From: Thermohalobaculum sp050331335
GTDB lineage: Bacteria; Pseudomonadota; Alphaproteobacteria; Rhodobacterales; Rhodobacteraceae
NCBI GenBank assembly: GCA_050331335.1
Contig: JBHJGY010000018.1
Location: 1-41,605 of the forward strand
Length of the DNA: 41,605 nt
Direction: 5' to 3'
Shown: one piece after another, positions 26,050-34,458 of the stretch
How the letters are laid out: each line of letters begins with the position of its first letter
How positions within the stretch are numbered: position 1 is the first letter of the stretch
Position numbers and translations under genes: made by a program
Notes under the pieces: generated by a model
The model's input: the letters and a program-made list of their open reading frames with translations, nothing else
What the model was told of the DNA's origin: nothing
Databases searched by the model: none

Positions 26050-26406
26050 CCGCGCCCCCCGTCTCTGCCAGCTTTCTCGCCGGCGTCTCCCTGCTCGGAG
26101 CAGTTTCGCAAGCGCCCGGCTCGCCCGCTCGCGCCACTCTGCCCCAAGCGTTGGGTCCAGCCAAGCCGCCCGCAAGGATCTGGTCGATGCGCGGCCGGTT
26201 TGCCTCGGCGGTCTCGCTTTTCCAAGGTCACGGGGTTTTTGTGCCGCCGATTGGATCGGCTTAATCGAGCCCAGGTTAAGCCCACCGCCCTGCAGCACCC
26301 TGCCGACGACACCCCGTCTACACGCCGCATGCGCCACCGGTATCTCGCGCGCAGCGTTGTTGCCGTGCAGTCAGGCATTAATGGGTCATGCGCTTTTGCT
26401 ACGTCT

Positions 26407-26478
26407 TCCTCTCAGGAGGATTACCGATCCCTTCTCGGTGACTGCGCCAGCGGTGCGGCCCTCGCTGCGCGGGCGCAG
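26407..26478 (-). ncRNA. Row of three hairpins, possible structured leader or small RNA
   Basis: Read on the minus strand, three stems follow one another: CTGCGCC/GGCGCAG extended by a 4-bp AGCG/CGCT stem after a bulge (26478-26442), ACCGA/TCGGT with a 7-base loop (26439-26423), and TCCTC/GAGGA with a 4-base loop (26420-26407). The spacing between stems is two bases each, tighter than random hairpins usually are. I matched it to no known riboswitch: the TPP and SAM/SAH consensus cores are absent. It could regulate soeA or be an independent small RNA. Confidence 0.3.
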
Positions 26479-26524
26479 GCGCATTAAACTGTCGAAAATC
26501 GTCCGACTTCTTCCGTATAAAGGC

Positions 26525-26552
26525 AAAGGCCCCGCGCAATTGCGGGGCCTTT
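26525..26552 (-). terminator. Perfect 11-bp hairpin terminator after the small membrane-protein gene
   Basis: AAAGGCCCCGC and GCGGGGCCTTT form a perfect stem around a 6-base loop. On the minus strand it ends in CCTTTGCCTTTAT, a broken T tail, 48 bases past the stop of the 28-codon gene. It can also act on the plus strand. Confidence 0.75.
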
Positions 26553-26600
26553 GAGGGTTGGTTCGTGACAAACCGCTGCGGCGGACGCGGCAAATTCGCC

Positions 26601-26687
26601 TTACGAGCCGCGCTTGACCGCACGGATCTGCTGAAGAGCAAAACCAATCACGGCGCCGAAAGTCATTGCTGTGAGCAGTCCAAGCAT
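26601..26687 (-). CDS. 28-residue single-helix membrane protein
   Basis: A short gene reads MLGLLTAMTFGAVIGFALQQ followed by a basic tail IRAVKRGS and TAA. It has near-perfect signals: GGAGG (26693-26697) five bases before the ATG, an extended -10 upstream and a strong hairpin terminator downstream. Residues 2-18 make one hydrophobic helix and the positive C terminus suggests an N-out, C-in orientation. I do not recognise the family. The surrounding DNA is less GC-rich than the rest of the window. It stands alone between soeA and the sodium-channel gene. Confidence 0.72.
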   Translation of the reverse strand: MLGLLTAMTFGAVIGFALQQIRAVKRGS

Positions 26688-26728
26688 GGTTACCTCCGTT
26701 TTGCTTGCTGATAGAGAGGTAAGCGGGC

Positions 26729-26737
26729 ATTATCCCA
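26729..26737 (-). promoter_or_regulatory. Extended -10 promoter of the 28-codon gene
   Basis: On the minus strand TGGGATAAT is an extended -10 (TGn plus GATAAT, five of six bases). No good -35 is present at 17 bp, as often seen with extended -10 promoters. Transcription would begin about 35 bases before the start codon. Confidence 0.45.
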
Positions 26738-26890
26738 AGTCAAATCTAAAAATACCAGATTATGATAGGCGACAATTAAGCAAACCCAATCGTACGCGCC
26801 GAAAGATTTGTTGGATCACCGAGAAGCTTCCACTAGGTGGAATTCGATGCTTTTAGCCGGCCTGTGGATCAAAAAGAGAGATTATTGCGA

Positions 26891-26919
26891 GTGACCTCAA
26901 ATCTGAGCAATCTTATCAT
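26891..26919 (+). promoter_or_regulatory. Candidate promoter of the sodium-channel operon
   Basis: GTGACC (26891-26896) and TATCAT (26914-26919) are 17 bp apart, matching four and five consensus bases. The leader would be about 140 nt. It is the best pair I found upstream of the channel gene. Confidence 0.3.
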
Positions 26920-27068
26920 GAAAAATTCCCCTTCACGCTTGGCCGGAACTTGTAAGATTTTCACACAGCGGAAGCCGATTGCCGCCCGCCAAGCAACGCC
27001 ATCGCCTTGCGCGGCTGCACTGCTACGGGTACCTCTGTGTCGTCTAGATCGAGCATGGATCGGAACCC

Positions 27069-27908
27069 ATGACGCCTGAGGTCGAGCCCGCCCCAAACAG
27101 CCTGCGCGCCCGGGTGATCGCGCTCACCGAGCATGAGCGCTTCCGAAACTTCATCCTTTACGTGATCGTGTTCAACGCGATCATCTTGGGCCTCGAGACG
27201 TCTAAGGCGGCGATGGCGACCGCGGGAAACCTGCTGATCGCGCTCGACAAGATCTGTTTGGGCATTTTCATCGTCGAATTGGCGCTAAAACTCTACGCAC
27301 AGCGCCTCAGCTTCTTCCGCCAGGGCTGGAACATCTTTGACTTCGTGATCATCGCCATCGCGCTGATGCCTTCTTCGGGCGGTCTCGCGGTGCTCCGCGC
27401 ACTCCGCATCCTGCGCGTGCTGCGCGTGATCTCGATCCTGCCGTCGATGCGGCAAGTCGTCCAAGGCCTGCTGACCGCGCTGCCCGGCATGGGGTCGGTG
27501 GTGATGCTGATGTCGATGATCTTCTACGTCGCCTCGGTGATGGCGACCAAGCTCTTCGGCGAGACCCACCCGCAATGGTTCGGCACCATCGGCGAAAGCG
27601 CCTATTCGCTGTTCCAGATCATGACCCTGGAAAGTTGGTCGATGGGGATCGTCCGACCTGTGATGGAAGAGCACCCGCAGGCTTGGCTGTTCTTCATCCC
27701 CTTCATCATTGTGACGACTTTCGCCGTGGTGAACCTTGTCGTCGGTCTCGTCGTGAACTCAATGGAAGGCGCGTTCGGCGAGGAGAAGGAGCAGGCGACC
27801 GACGACTACCGCCATGACGTTCTCGACGCCTTGGCGCGGATCGAGAGCCGCCTCGACAAGCTCGAGGGGAAGAAGGACAGCACCCAAGCGCCGGCGCCGG
27901 GCGAGTAG
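27069..27908 (+). CDS. Voltage-gated sodium channel, NavAb/NaChBac family
   Basis: A 279-residue protein with the single-domain six-helix plan of BacNav channels, working as a homotetramer in the inner membrane. Hydrophobic helices S1-S3 lie at about 26-43, 53-75 and 87-102. S4 (105-125) has four arginines every third residue (110, 113, 116, 119), the voltage sensor. S5 spans about 140-162. The pore loop carries the sodium selectivity filter TLESWSMG (186-193, Glu188), identical to that of NavAb. S6 is at about 205-232, followed by an acidic neck and a heptad tail (about 247-266) that should form the tetramer coiled coil. It starts the operon with ytoQ 15 bases downstream. Confidence 0.93.
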   Translation: MTPEVEPAPNSLRARVIALTEHERFRNFILYVIVFNAIILGLETSKAAMATAGNLLIALDKICLGIFIVELALKLYAQRLSFFRQGWNIFDFVIIAIALMPSSGGLAVLRALRILRVLRVISILPSMRQVVQGLLTALPGMGSVVMLMSMIFYVASVMATKLFGETHPQWFGTIGESAYSLFQIMTLESWSMGIVRPVMEEHPQAWLFFIPFIIVTTFAVVNLVVGLVVNSMEGAFGEEKEQATDDYRHDVLDALARIESRLDKLEGKKDSTQAPAPGE

Positions 27909-27923
27909 CGGCAGGGGACCGAA

Positions 27924-28382
27924 ATGTCGGAAAAAGTTTGGACGATCTATCTCTCCGGCGAGATCCACACAGACTGGCGGGTGGAGATTGCCGACGGAGC
28001 CGCGGCTCGGGACTTGCCGGTGCGCTTCACCGGCCCGGTGACCGAGCATGCAGCCTCCGATGATTGCGGGGTGGAGATCCTGGGCGCCGAGCCGGACAAG
28101 TTCTGGCACGATCGCAAGGGAGCCGGGGTCAACGCGCTGCGCACCCGCACGCTGATTGCCGAAGCCGATCTTGTGGTCGTGCGCTTCGGCGAGAAATACA
28201 AGCAATGGAATGCCGCCTTCGAGGCCGGCTATGCCGCGGCGCTGGGCAAGGGGCTGGTGATCCTGCACGGGCCGGAGCACGCCCATGCGCTCAAGGAGGT
28301 CGACGAGGCTGCCCAAGCGGTCGCCGAGACCCCGGCTCAGGTCGTGCGCATCCTCGACTATGTGATCGCGGGCCGGCTCTGA
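27924..28382 (+). CDS. YtoQ family protein
   Basis: A 152-residue cytosolic protein that opens MSEKVWTIYLSGEIHTDWR and has FTGPVTEHAASD, ADLVVVRFGEKYKQWNAAFEAGYAAALGK and VRILDYV, matching the YtoQ family. The fold resembles nucleoside 2-deoxyribosyltransferase-like proteins (the AAFEAGYA segment is typical), but no reaction is established. GGGGA precedes the start. It sits 15 bases after the channel gene, and its stop shares a base with the next start (TGATG). Confidence 0.85.
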   Translation: MSEKVWTIYLSGEIHTDWRVEIADGAAARDLPVRFTGPVTEHAASDDCGVEILGAEPDKFWHDRKGAGVNALRTRTLIAEADLVVVRFGEKYKQWNAAFEAGYAAALGKGLVILHGPEHAHALKEVDEAAQAVAETPAQVVRILDYVIAGRL

Positions 28383-29416
28383 TGGCCCCGCCCCGGCCGT
28401 CCTATGCGCTGGCCATAGTTGGCATCGCGGCGACCCTGTGGCTCTTGATCGAGGCGCGTCCGGTGCTTGAGCCGATCGTGCTCTCGTTACTGATCTGGTT
28501 CCTGGTCGTCGCGGTGGCTGGGGTCTATGCGCGTCTGTTCGGCGGCGCGGGGAAGCCGCCCGGGCGTTGGTCGCTTGTGGCGGCGGCGACAACGCTCTTT
28601 CTGGTGATCTTCGGCGTGAGCATGATGGCCTCGGCGAGCCTTGCCGGGTTTCGTGAAAATCTGCCGGCCTATGAGCAGAACCTGCAAGCGATGTTGGCCG
28701 GGGTCGGCGACAGGTTCGGCATGGATGGGCCAATCGATGTCTCGGCGATCGTTCAGCAAATGGAGGTGCGCGACGTGCTGCTCGGGCTGGCGGGTTCCGC
28801 CCTCGGCTTTGCGAGCGGGATGGTCGTGGTGCTCGTCTATGTCGTGTTCATTTTCTCCGAAGCCTCGGTGGCACAGGCGAAGCTGGCCGCCCTCTCCGGC
28901 GACCAGGATCAGTTGGCGCGGCTCACTGCCACCTCGCGTAAGATTCACCGCGACATTGAGCTCTATCTCGGGGTCAAATGCGTAATCGGCCTGGCGCAGG
29001 CGGTGCCAACCTTTGCCGTTTTAGCCTTGGTCGGGGTCGATGGGGCGGCTGTTTGGTCGGTCGTGATCTTCTTTGCGAGCTTTGTCCCGACGATCGGGAC
29101 CTTGATCGGGATCGTGTTCCCATCGGTCGTGGCCCTGGTTCAGTTCGACACCTTAGGGCCGTTCCTGCTTGCCTTCGTGCCGCTCGTGGTCATCCAATTG
29201 GCCGGGTCGAACTGGTTGGAGCCGAAGCTGATGGGCAGTTCGCTCAATCTGTCGCCGCTGGTCATCCTCATCGGGATTTTCGCAGGCGGCGCGGTTTGGG
29301 GGATTACGGGGGCGCTCGTTGCGGTGCCGGCCCTCAACATAGCGATGATCGTCTTCGCCCAGATCGAAAGCATGCGCCCAGTGGCGATCTTGCTGTCGGA
29401 GAATGGAAAGGTTTGA
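28382..29416 (+). CDS. AI-2E (TqsA/PerM) family transporter
   Basis: The ATG at 28382 overlaps the ytoQ stop by one base; longer readings of the frame run into ytoQ. The 344-residue protein has the AI-2E family layout: a pair of N-terminal helices, a third near residue 65, an extended soluble stretch, then a C-terminal set of helices with FFASFVPTIGTLIGIVFP, NWLEPKLMGSSLNLSPLVIL and GGAVWGITGALVAVPALN. Members export small molecules or act as Na+(Li+)/H+ antiporters. Being co-transcribed with a sodium channel makes the ion-transport reading attractive, but this is inference. Confidence 0.85.
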   Translation: MAPPRPSYALAIVGIAATLWLLIEARPVLEPIVLSLLIWFLVVAVAGVYARLFGGAGKPPGRWSLVAAATTLFLVIFGVSMMASASLAGFRENLPAYEQNLQAMLAGVGDRFGMDGPIDVSAIVQQMEVRDVLLGLAGSALGFASGMVVVLVYVVFIFSEASVAQAKLAALSGDQDQLARLTATSRKIHRDIELYLGVKCVIGLAQAVPTFAVLALVGVDGAAVWSVVIFFASFVPTIGTLIGIVFPSVVALVQFDTLGPFLLAFVPLVVIQLAGSNWLEPKLMGSSLNLSPLVILIGIFAGGAVWGITGALVAVPALNIAMIVFAQIESMRPVAILLSENGKV

Positions 29417-29495
29417 CATTCGTCAAATCAATCGTGGCACTAACGGGCAAGAGCCGATTTGCCAGACACCCGAAATGCCAGACAGATGAGCGGGC

Positions 29496-30194
29496 TTAGG
29501 GGCCTGGGTCTAGGCGGATGGACTCGCCGGAGCTGACCGCCGCGAGGGCCGGGATCAGTCGGGCAGCCACGTCGGCGGGGTTAGCAAGCGCATCTTTCGG
29601 CTCACCTGGATAAAACCGCGCTCTCTGCGCTGTCGGCATCGGCGGCAAGACCAGATGGGCCACGGTAATCCGTCCAACCGCTTCAGCGGCCCAAGCGCCG
29701 GTAAGGGTTGCTTGCGCCGCTTTTGTCAGACGATAGAGCCCGTGAAAGGTCAGACTTTCGGAAGCATCCGCGGCGACCAAAGCCATACCATTGGACGACA
29801 GACGCAAGAGTGGATCCAGCACATGGATTAGCCGCTGGAAAGATCTGACATTTACAGCAAGCGCCTTATCAAGCTCCGCCTCCCCAATATGCGCGACAGG
29901 CGACAAAGGTGCGGCGTAGCTTGCGGTATGTAGCCAGAGATCGATCCGCCCCCACCGATCGAAAAGCCCCGCGCCGAGACGCTTCAATCCGTCATCGTCG
30001 GTGATGTCGAGCGGCACCAAGGTCGCCCGCCCGCGGACCGCCTGGATCGCGTCGTCGAGATCCTCAAGCGCGCCCACCGTGCGCGCCAGCGCCACCACAT
30101 GCGCTCCGGCTTTCGCAAACTCCAGCGCCGCCGCCCGCCCGAAGCCGCGGGAGGCGCCGGTCACGAGAGCCACCCGTCCCGAAAGATCCGTCAT
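29496..30194 (-). CDS. Atypical short-chain dehydrogenase/reductase
   Basis: A 232-residue Rossmann protein with the cofactor motif TGASRGFG (12-19), LDITD for the adenine pocket and YRLTK (Tyr154, Lys158) as the catalytic pair. Two classical positions differ: the NNAG segment reads HTASYA, and the position 13 before the tyrosine, normally serine, is alanine (141) within LVAADASES, though serines 145 and 147 are close. It may use a displaced serine or have low activity. The substrate is unknown. It lies 68 bases after purF in the same direction, as in related genomes. Confidence 0.83.
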   Translation of the reverse strand: MTDLSGRVALVTGASRGFGRAAALEFAKAGAHVVALARTVGALEDLDDAIQAVRGRATLVPLDITDDDGLKRLGAGLFDRWGRIDLWLHTASYAAPLSPVAHIGEAELDKALAVNVRSFQRLIHVLDPLLRLSSNGMALVAADASESLTFHGLYRLTKAAQATLTGAWAAEAVGRITVAHLVLPPMPTAQRARFYPGEPKDALANPADVAARLIPALAAVSSGESIRLDPGP

Positions 30195-30262
30195 CGGCGG
30201 CCGTTAGCCAAAGGCTTGCGCGCGCGCAGCAAGGTCGGCCCCCCGCAGCAATCCAGCAGACG

Positions 30263-31735
30263 TCATGCGGGCGCGACCTCCGCTGCCGGTATCTTCCCCT
30301 TCGCCCGGGCGTCCCGTGGGTCAACCGGGTAGTCGCCCGAAAAACACGCGTCGCAGAAACGGGGTTGCTGCGGATCGCGCCCCTCAGGGAAGCCGCAGGC
30401 CTTGTACAGGCCGTCAAGCGACACGAAACGAAGCGAGTCGACGCCCAAATGCGCCGCCATCTGGCCCTCGTCCATCCGTGCCGCAAGAAGCTTTTCCCGG
30501 TCCGGCGTGTCGACCCCGTAGAAACAGGACCAGCGCGTCGGCGGCGACGCAATCCGAAAATGCACCTCCGCCGCCCCGGCCGCCTGCACCATCTCCTTGA
30601 TCTTGCGCGATGTGGTGCCGCGCACCACGCTGTCATCCACCAGCACCACGCGCTTGCCCTTTACCAACGCCCGGTTGACGTTGAGCTTGAGGCGCACCCC
30701 CATATCGCGGATTTGCTCCGTCGGCTCGATGAAGGTCCGCCCGACATAGGGGTTGCGCACGATCCCCATGGCGAAAGGAATGCCGCTTTCCTGCGCATAG
30801 CCGATCGCCGCCGGCGTGCCACTGTCCGGGATCGGGCAGACGAGATCTGCCTCGGCGGGCGCTTCCTTTGCGAGCTCGGCCCCGATGCGCCGCCGCGCCT
30901 CATACACCGAGAGCCCCGCAATCTCGCTGTCCGGCCGCGAGAAATAGACGTACTCGAAGACGCAAAACCGCGACGGAGCCGGCTCGAAGGGCCAGTGCGA
31001 GGTGAGGCCGGCGTCGGTGATGATGACCATCTCGCCCGGCTCGACTTCGCGCAGAAATTCCGCCCCGATGATGTCGAGCGCGCAGGTCTCAGATGCCAGG
31101 ATCCACGCTTCGCCCCGCCGGCCGAGCATCAAGGGCCGGATGCCCAGGGGATCGCGGACGCCGATCATCTTGGTCCGCGTCATGCCGACGACGGTAAACG
31201 CCCCTTCGACGAGGCGCAGCGCGTCCTTCATGCGGTCTGGGATCGTTTGCTGGATCGAACGCGCCATCAGATGGATGATGCCCTCGGTATCGGAGGAAGA
31301 CTGGAAGATCGAGCCACGCTCCGTCAACTGGGCGCGCAAACGCTCCGCATTGGTCAGATTGCCGTTATGCGCGATCGCGAAGCCGCCCATGGCAAACTCC
31401 GCAAAGAGGGGCTGGATGTCCCGCAGCGCCGTCTGCCCCTTCTGGCCCGAGGTCGAGTACCGCGTGTGCCCAAGGGCGATCCGGCCCGGGAGCTTCTCGA
31501 TCACATGAGGCTTGGTGAACTCGTCGCGGACATGCCCCAGGCGGCGCTCCACGCTAAAGCCGACCTCCGGATCGTAGGACGCGATGCCCGCGGCCTCCTG
31601 ACCCCGGTGCTGAAGCGCATGCAGTCCGAGCGCCGTGTAGGTCGCCGCATCGGCCAAGCCGAAGACACCGAAGATACCGCATTCCTCGTGAAGGCTGTCG
31701 TCGAACGGGGTCTCAGCCTCCAGGTGGTTTGCCAT
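30263..31735 (-). CDS. purF: Amidophosphoribosyltransferase
   Basis: PurF makes 5-phosphoribosylamine from PRPP and glutamine, the first committed step of purine synthesis. The chosen start (ATG 31735, behind GGGGAT) gives 490 residues; the frame extends nine codons upstream. Cys19 in EECGIFGVFG is the glutamine-amidotransferase nucleophile, exposed after removal of an 18-residue propeptide. HNGNLTN and SSSDTE mark the glutaminase domain, and VVLVDDSVVRGTTSRK the PRPP loop. The C terminus has CDACFSGDYP, usual in this family. It is downstream of cvpA, the common purF-cvpA pairing. Confidence 0.97.
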   Translation of the reverse strand: MANHLEAETPFDDSLHEECGIFGVFGLADAATYTALGLHALQHRGQEAAGIASYDPEVGFSVERRLGHVRDEFTKPHVIEKLPGRIALGHTRYSTSGQKGQTALRDIQPLFAEFAMGGFAIAHNGNLTNAERLRAQLTERGSIFQSSSDTEGIIHLMARSIQQTIPDRMKDALRLVEGAFTVVGMTRTKMIGVRDPLGIRPLMLGRRGEAWILASETCALDIIGAEFLREVEPGEMVIITDAGLTSHWPFEPAPSRFCVFEYVYFSRPDSEIAGLSVYEARRRIGAELAKEAPAEADLVCPIPDSGTPAAIGYAQESGIPFAMGIVRNPYVGRTFIEPTEQIRDMGVRLKLNVNRALVKGKRVVLVDDSVVRGTTSRKIKEMVQAAGAAEVHFRIASPPTRWSCFYGVDTPDREKLLAARMDEGQMAAHLGVDSLRFVSLDGLYKACGFPEGRDPQQPRFCDACFSGDYPVDPRDARAKGKIPAAEVAPA

Positions 31736-31806
31736 ACCGATCCCCGCTCGCTCACACGCCACCGCACCATAGCGCGACGCAGTCGGGCTGTCATCCGCGC
31801 AAAGCG

Positions 31807-31836
31807 CTCATATCGGGGGCCTGCCGGGGATGTCAA
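31807..31836 (-). promoter_or_regulatory. Sigma-70 promoter of purF
   Basis: On the minus strand a perfect TTGACA (31831-31836) is followed after 18 bp by TATGAG (31807-31812). It lies in the cvpA-purF gap, about 65-70 bases upstream of the purF start, so purF (and perhaps the SDR gene) can be transcribed separately from radA-cvpA. Confidence 0.55.
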
Positions 31837-31873
31837 ACCTCGGCAGCCGCAAGCCTGCAGACGCGCCTGTGGC

Positions 31874-32503
31874 TCAGCTTTCTGTCGCGGGGCCGGGCGC
31901 GACCTCCACCGGCCCCCCAGGCACTGCATCTGCGTCGGGCGAAAGGCCCTCGCCAGAGCAGGGCGCCATCATCGCATCGATCCGCTCGACGACGAAGGGG
32001 GGCAGCTCGGTCGGCATCGCCCCGCGGAGCACCGTGCCGACTTCCTGCAGATAAGGCAGCGACATGGCGTTCGCCAGCGGCTCCCAAACCGCCTGCTCCC
32101 CGGCGAGTTCTTCGTACAAGATATAGGCCAAGCCGATCAGGAAGGCGGCCCGCGCCACCCCGAAAACGAAGCCGAGGATCCGGTCGATCGGGCCGAACGC
32201 ACTGTCGAGGACGAGGCCCGAGATCACCGGCGTGAACACCGCCATGATCAAGAGACCGAAGGCCATGACGAGGGTGAAGGCGGCGATCACCGAGAGCACG
32301 CAGGACGACGCTAGGAAGCTGCCGACTGCCGGGATCTCTCGGATCAGCGGCTCCACCACGGGGGTGAGGAAGGCTGCCACCGCCGCTGCGACCAGCCATC
32401 CGCCGATCGCAAAGATCTCCCGCGTCAGGCCCCGCGAATAGGCCAAAATCGCCGAGATCAGCGCCACGAAGGCGATGCCTCCGTCAACCATCGTGAATTC
32501 CAT
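31874..32503 (-). CDS. cvpA: CvpA family membrane protein
   Basis: A 209-residue protein with four hydrophobic helices and the family start MVDGGIAFVALISAILAYSRGLTREIF (the ATG four codons earlier at 32503 has the better ribosome site, GAGGGG). After the last helix comes a soluble tail ending in a Pro/Ala-rich stretch. CvpA homologues are linked to colicin V production and envelope resistance. It overlaps the end of radA by about 20 bases and precedes purF. Confidence 0.9.
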   Translation of the reverse strand: MEFTMVDGGIAFVALISAILAYSRGLTREIFAIGGWLVAAAVAAFLTPVVEPLIREIPAVGSFLASSCVLSVIAAFTLVMAFGLLIMAVFTPVISGLVLDSAFGPIDRILGFVFGVARAAFLIGLAYILYEELAGEQAVWEPLANAMSLPYLQEVGTVLRGAMPTELPPFVVERIDAMMAPCSGEGLSPDADAVPGGPVEVAPGPATES

Positions 32504-33917
32504 GCCCTTCCCCTCTTCTCTCCGGCGGATGCGTGGCGGCCGGAGGGCCGCCGAAAAGTTGATCCAGAAGATCCGGCAGATCTCGGATGCGCCGGATCGA
32601 TATGCCTGATTCGTCTGCGCGCTTCACCCGGGAAGGCGCATAAACAGTGTCAAAGCCGAGTTTTTCGGCCTCGCGCAACCGGCTCTCTTCCTGCGGTACC
32701 GGCCGCAATGCCCCAGAAAGGCTGATCTCGCCGAAAAACGCCGCCCTCTGTGGCACTGGCACCCCGCTCAGCGCAGAGACCAGCGCCACCGTGGCTGCCA
32801 GATCCGCCGCCGGCTCTGAGACGCGCAAGCCGCCAGCGAGGTTCAGATACACGTCTTGGCCGGCAAACGAGACCCCGGCGCGGGCTTCGAGCACCGCCAG
32901 CGCCATCGCAAGCCGCGCCGGTTCCCAGCCGATCACCGCGCGCCGCGGGGTGCCCAAAGCCGAGCGGGCGACGAGCGCCTGGATCTCGACCAGCACCGGT
33001 CGCGTCCCCTCGATGCCGGCAAAAACCGCCGAGCCCGGGACCCGCGCATCGCCCCGTTCGCCGAGAAACAGCGCCGAGGGATTGGCCACCTCGACGAGCC
33101 CGGCCCCAGTCATCTCGAAGACGCCGATCTCGCCCGTTGGCCCGAAACGGTTCTTCACGGCCCGCAAAACGCGGAACTGATGCCCCCGCTCGCCCTCGAA
33201 ATAGAGCACCGTATCGACCATGTGCTCGATGAGTTTCGGCCCCGCGATCTGGCCGTCTTTGGTGACATGGCCGACGAGGATCACAGCCGGCCCGCGACGC
33301 TTGGCGAAGGCGGTCAATTCTTGCGAAGCCGCGCGCAGCTGAGCGACAGAGCCGGGGCTTGCATCGATATGATCGGCCCACATGGTCTGGATGGAATCGA
33401 TCACGACGAGCCCCGGCCGCTCTGCCTCGAGCGTCGTGAGAATGTCGCGCAGGTTGGTCTCCGCCGCAAGCTGCACAGCTGACCCCGACAGACCGAGCCG
33501 GCCGGCCCTCAGACGCACCTGGTCCGCCGCCTCCTCGCCGGATGCATAGACCACGCCGAGCCCCGACGACGCGAAGCGCGCGGCCGCCTGGAGGAGCAGC
33601 GTCGATTTGCCGATCCCCGGATCGCCCCCCACCAGGATCGCCGAACCGGGCACGAGCCCGCCCCCCAGAACGCGGTCGAGTTCGCCGATCCCAGAGCGCC
33701 GACGCTCTGGCGGGGCCTCCGCCGCCGAGAGTTCGGTGAGTGCCAGCTTTCGCCCCCGCCGCGCGCCCAGCCCCTTTCCCGTCGGTCCCGCCGCCGACAG
33801 AGCCGCGGCCTCTTCCTCGATGCTGTTCCACGCTCCGCAGGCGGCGCATTGGCCGGCCCACTTCTTGTGAACTGCACCGCAAGCGCGGCAGGTATAGGCG
33901 ATGGCGGCCTTGGCCAT
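32484..33917 (-). CDS. radA: DNA repair protein RadA
   Basis: RadA is a RecA-like ATPase and branch-migration helicase in homologous recombination. The 477-residue protein has the N-terminal zinc finger (Cys10, Cys13, Cys24, Cys27), Walker A GGDPGIGKST (97-106), VIDSIQTMW as Walker B, the family-specific KNRFG motif, and a C-terminal Lon-protease-like domain (SALSGVPVPQRAAFFGEISLSG). The length is normal for the family. It is upstream of, and overlaps, cvpA. Confidence 0.96.
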   Translation of the reverse strand: MAKAAIAYTCRACGAVHKKWAGQCAACGAWNSIEEEAAALSAAGPTGKGLGARRGRKLALTELSAAEAPPERRRSGIGELDRVLGGGLVPGSAILVGGDPGIGKSTLLLQAAARFASSGLGVVYASGEEAADQVRLRAGRLGLSGSAVQLAAETNLRDILTTLEAERPGLVVIDSIQTMWADHIDASPGSVAQLRAASQELTAFAKRRGPAVILVGHVTKDGQIAGPKLIEHMVDTVLYFEGERGHQFRVLRAVKNRFGPTGEIGVFEMTGAGLVEVANPSALFLGERGDARVPGSAVFAGIEGTRPVLVEIQALVARSALGTPRRAVIGWEPARLAMALAVLEARAGVSFAGQDVYLNLAGGLRVSEPAADLAATVALVSALSGVPVPQRAAFFGEISLSGALRPVPQEESRLREAEKLGFDTVYAPSRVKRADESGISIRRIRDLPDLLDQLFGGPPAATHPPERRGEGHGIHDG

Positions 33918-34031
33918 GGGGTCCTCTCAGGCGCGCGTGCAGTGTGCCGCGCGGTCGCGGCAGAGAATCAGAAGAGGCGGCGCCGGGCAAGGGCAACGGA
34001 GGCTCCCCCGCCAGCATAGACGAGCCGCGCC

Positions 34032-34358
34032 CTAAGACGGCAGCGGCGTCAGCGCCACCCAACCGAGCATGAGCACGACGGCGAAGAGCTGCATCAGCAC
34101 GGGGAACACCCGGTTCCAACCGGTCTCGACGGCGAACACCCAGATGCCCACCGCGAACAGAGCAGGCGCCATGACCCGGGCCGCCCCGACATCGCGCTGG
34201 AATAACAATCCCATGACGACCAGGATCCCGATGACCGCGGCGAGGTTGGCATATTGGCGGTTGCCCTCGCGGGTCATCGCCTGGGTCAAACTGTAAAAGA
34301 AGACGATCGACAGGCAGATGCCCGCGAACAGGCCGATGATCATCTGGATGGTGGTCAC
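34032..34358 (-). CDS. Small four-helix membrane protein
   Basis: A GTG start at 34358 is chosen because GGGAGG lies five bases upstream; a longer ATG reading (to 34454) adds a polar stretch without support. The 108-residue protein has four hydrophobic helices (IQMIIGLFAGICLSIVFFYS, AAVIGILVVMGLLF, MAPALFAVGIWVFAV, LMQLFAVVLMLGWVAL). I do not recognise the family. It lies between the pqiA-like gene (100 bases) and radA. Confidence 0.65.
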   Translation of the reverse strand: MTTIQMIIGLFAGICLSIVFFYSLTQAMTREGNRQYANLAAVIGILVVMGLLFQRDVGAARVMAPALFAVGIWVFAVETGWNRVFPVLMQLFAVVLMLGWVALTPLPS

Positions 34359-34458
34359 CGACGCCTCCCGCCTTCGGCCCGGCGCTCCCGCCTGCCACCG
34401 GGAAATATCGGCAAGCCCGCGGAAAAACAAGGATGTCCCGGGCAGCCGCGCCACCGGC

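Larger units (their letters stand above)
26050..26600 (-). other. Non-coding leader region upstream of soeA
   Basis: About 550 bases separate the soeA start from the small membrane-protein gene. The part next to soeA is open in the soeA frame but does not look like protein. The distal part holds a row of hairpins (26407-26478) and a terminator (26525-26552). No strong promoter was found; TTTAAT on the minus strand near 26484-26489 is a possible -10 without a good -35. Confidence 0.4.
26688..27068. other. AT-richer divergent intergenic region
   Basis: Nearly 380 bases lie between the divergent 28-codon gene and the sodium-channel gene, clearly less GC-rich than the coding DNA around it. It holds the promoter of the small gene and a candidate promoter for the channel operon. 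I see no convincing gene, RNA or repeat in the remainder. Confidence 0.5.

Noticed and set aside
26050..26337. 96-codon upstream extension of soeA as a possible Tat leader
   Set aside because: It has no RR-x-F-x-K motif and no hydrophobic segment, and is Arg-rich without family similarity.
26401..26420. CTGAGA in the hairpin row as part of a TPP riboswitch
   Set aside because: The other conserved TPP cores are missing on both strands.
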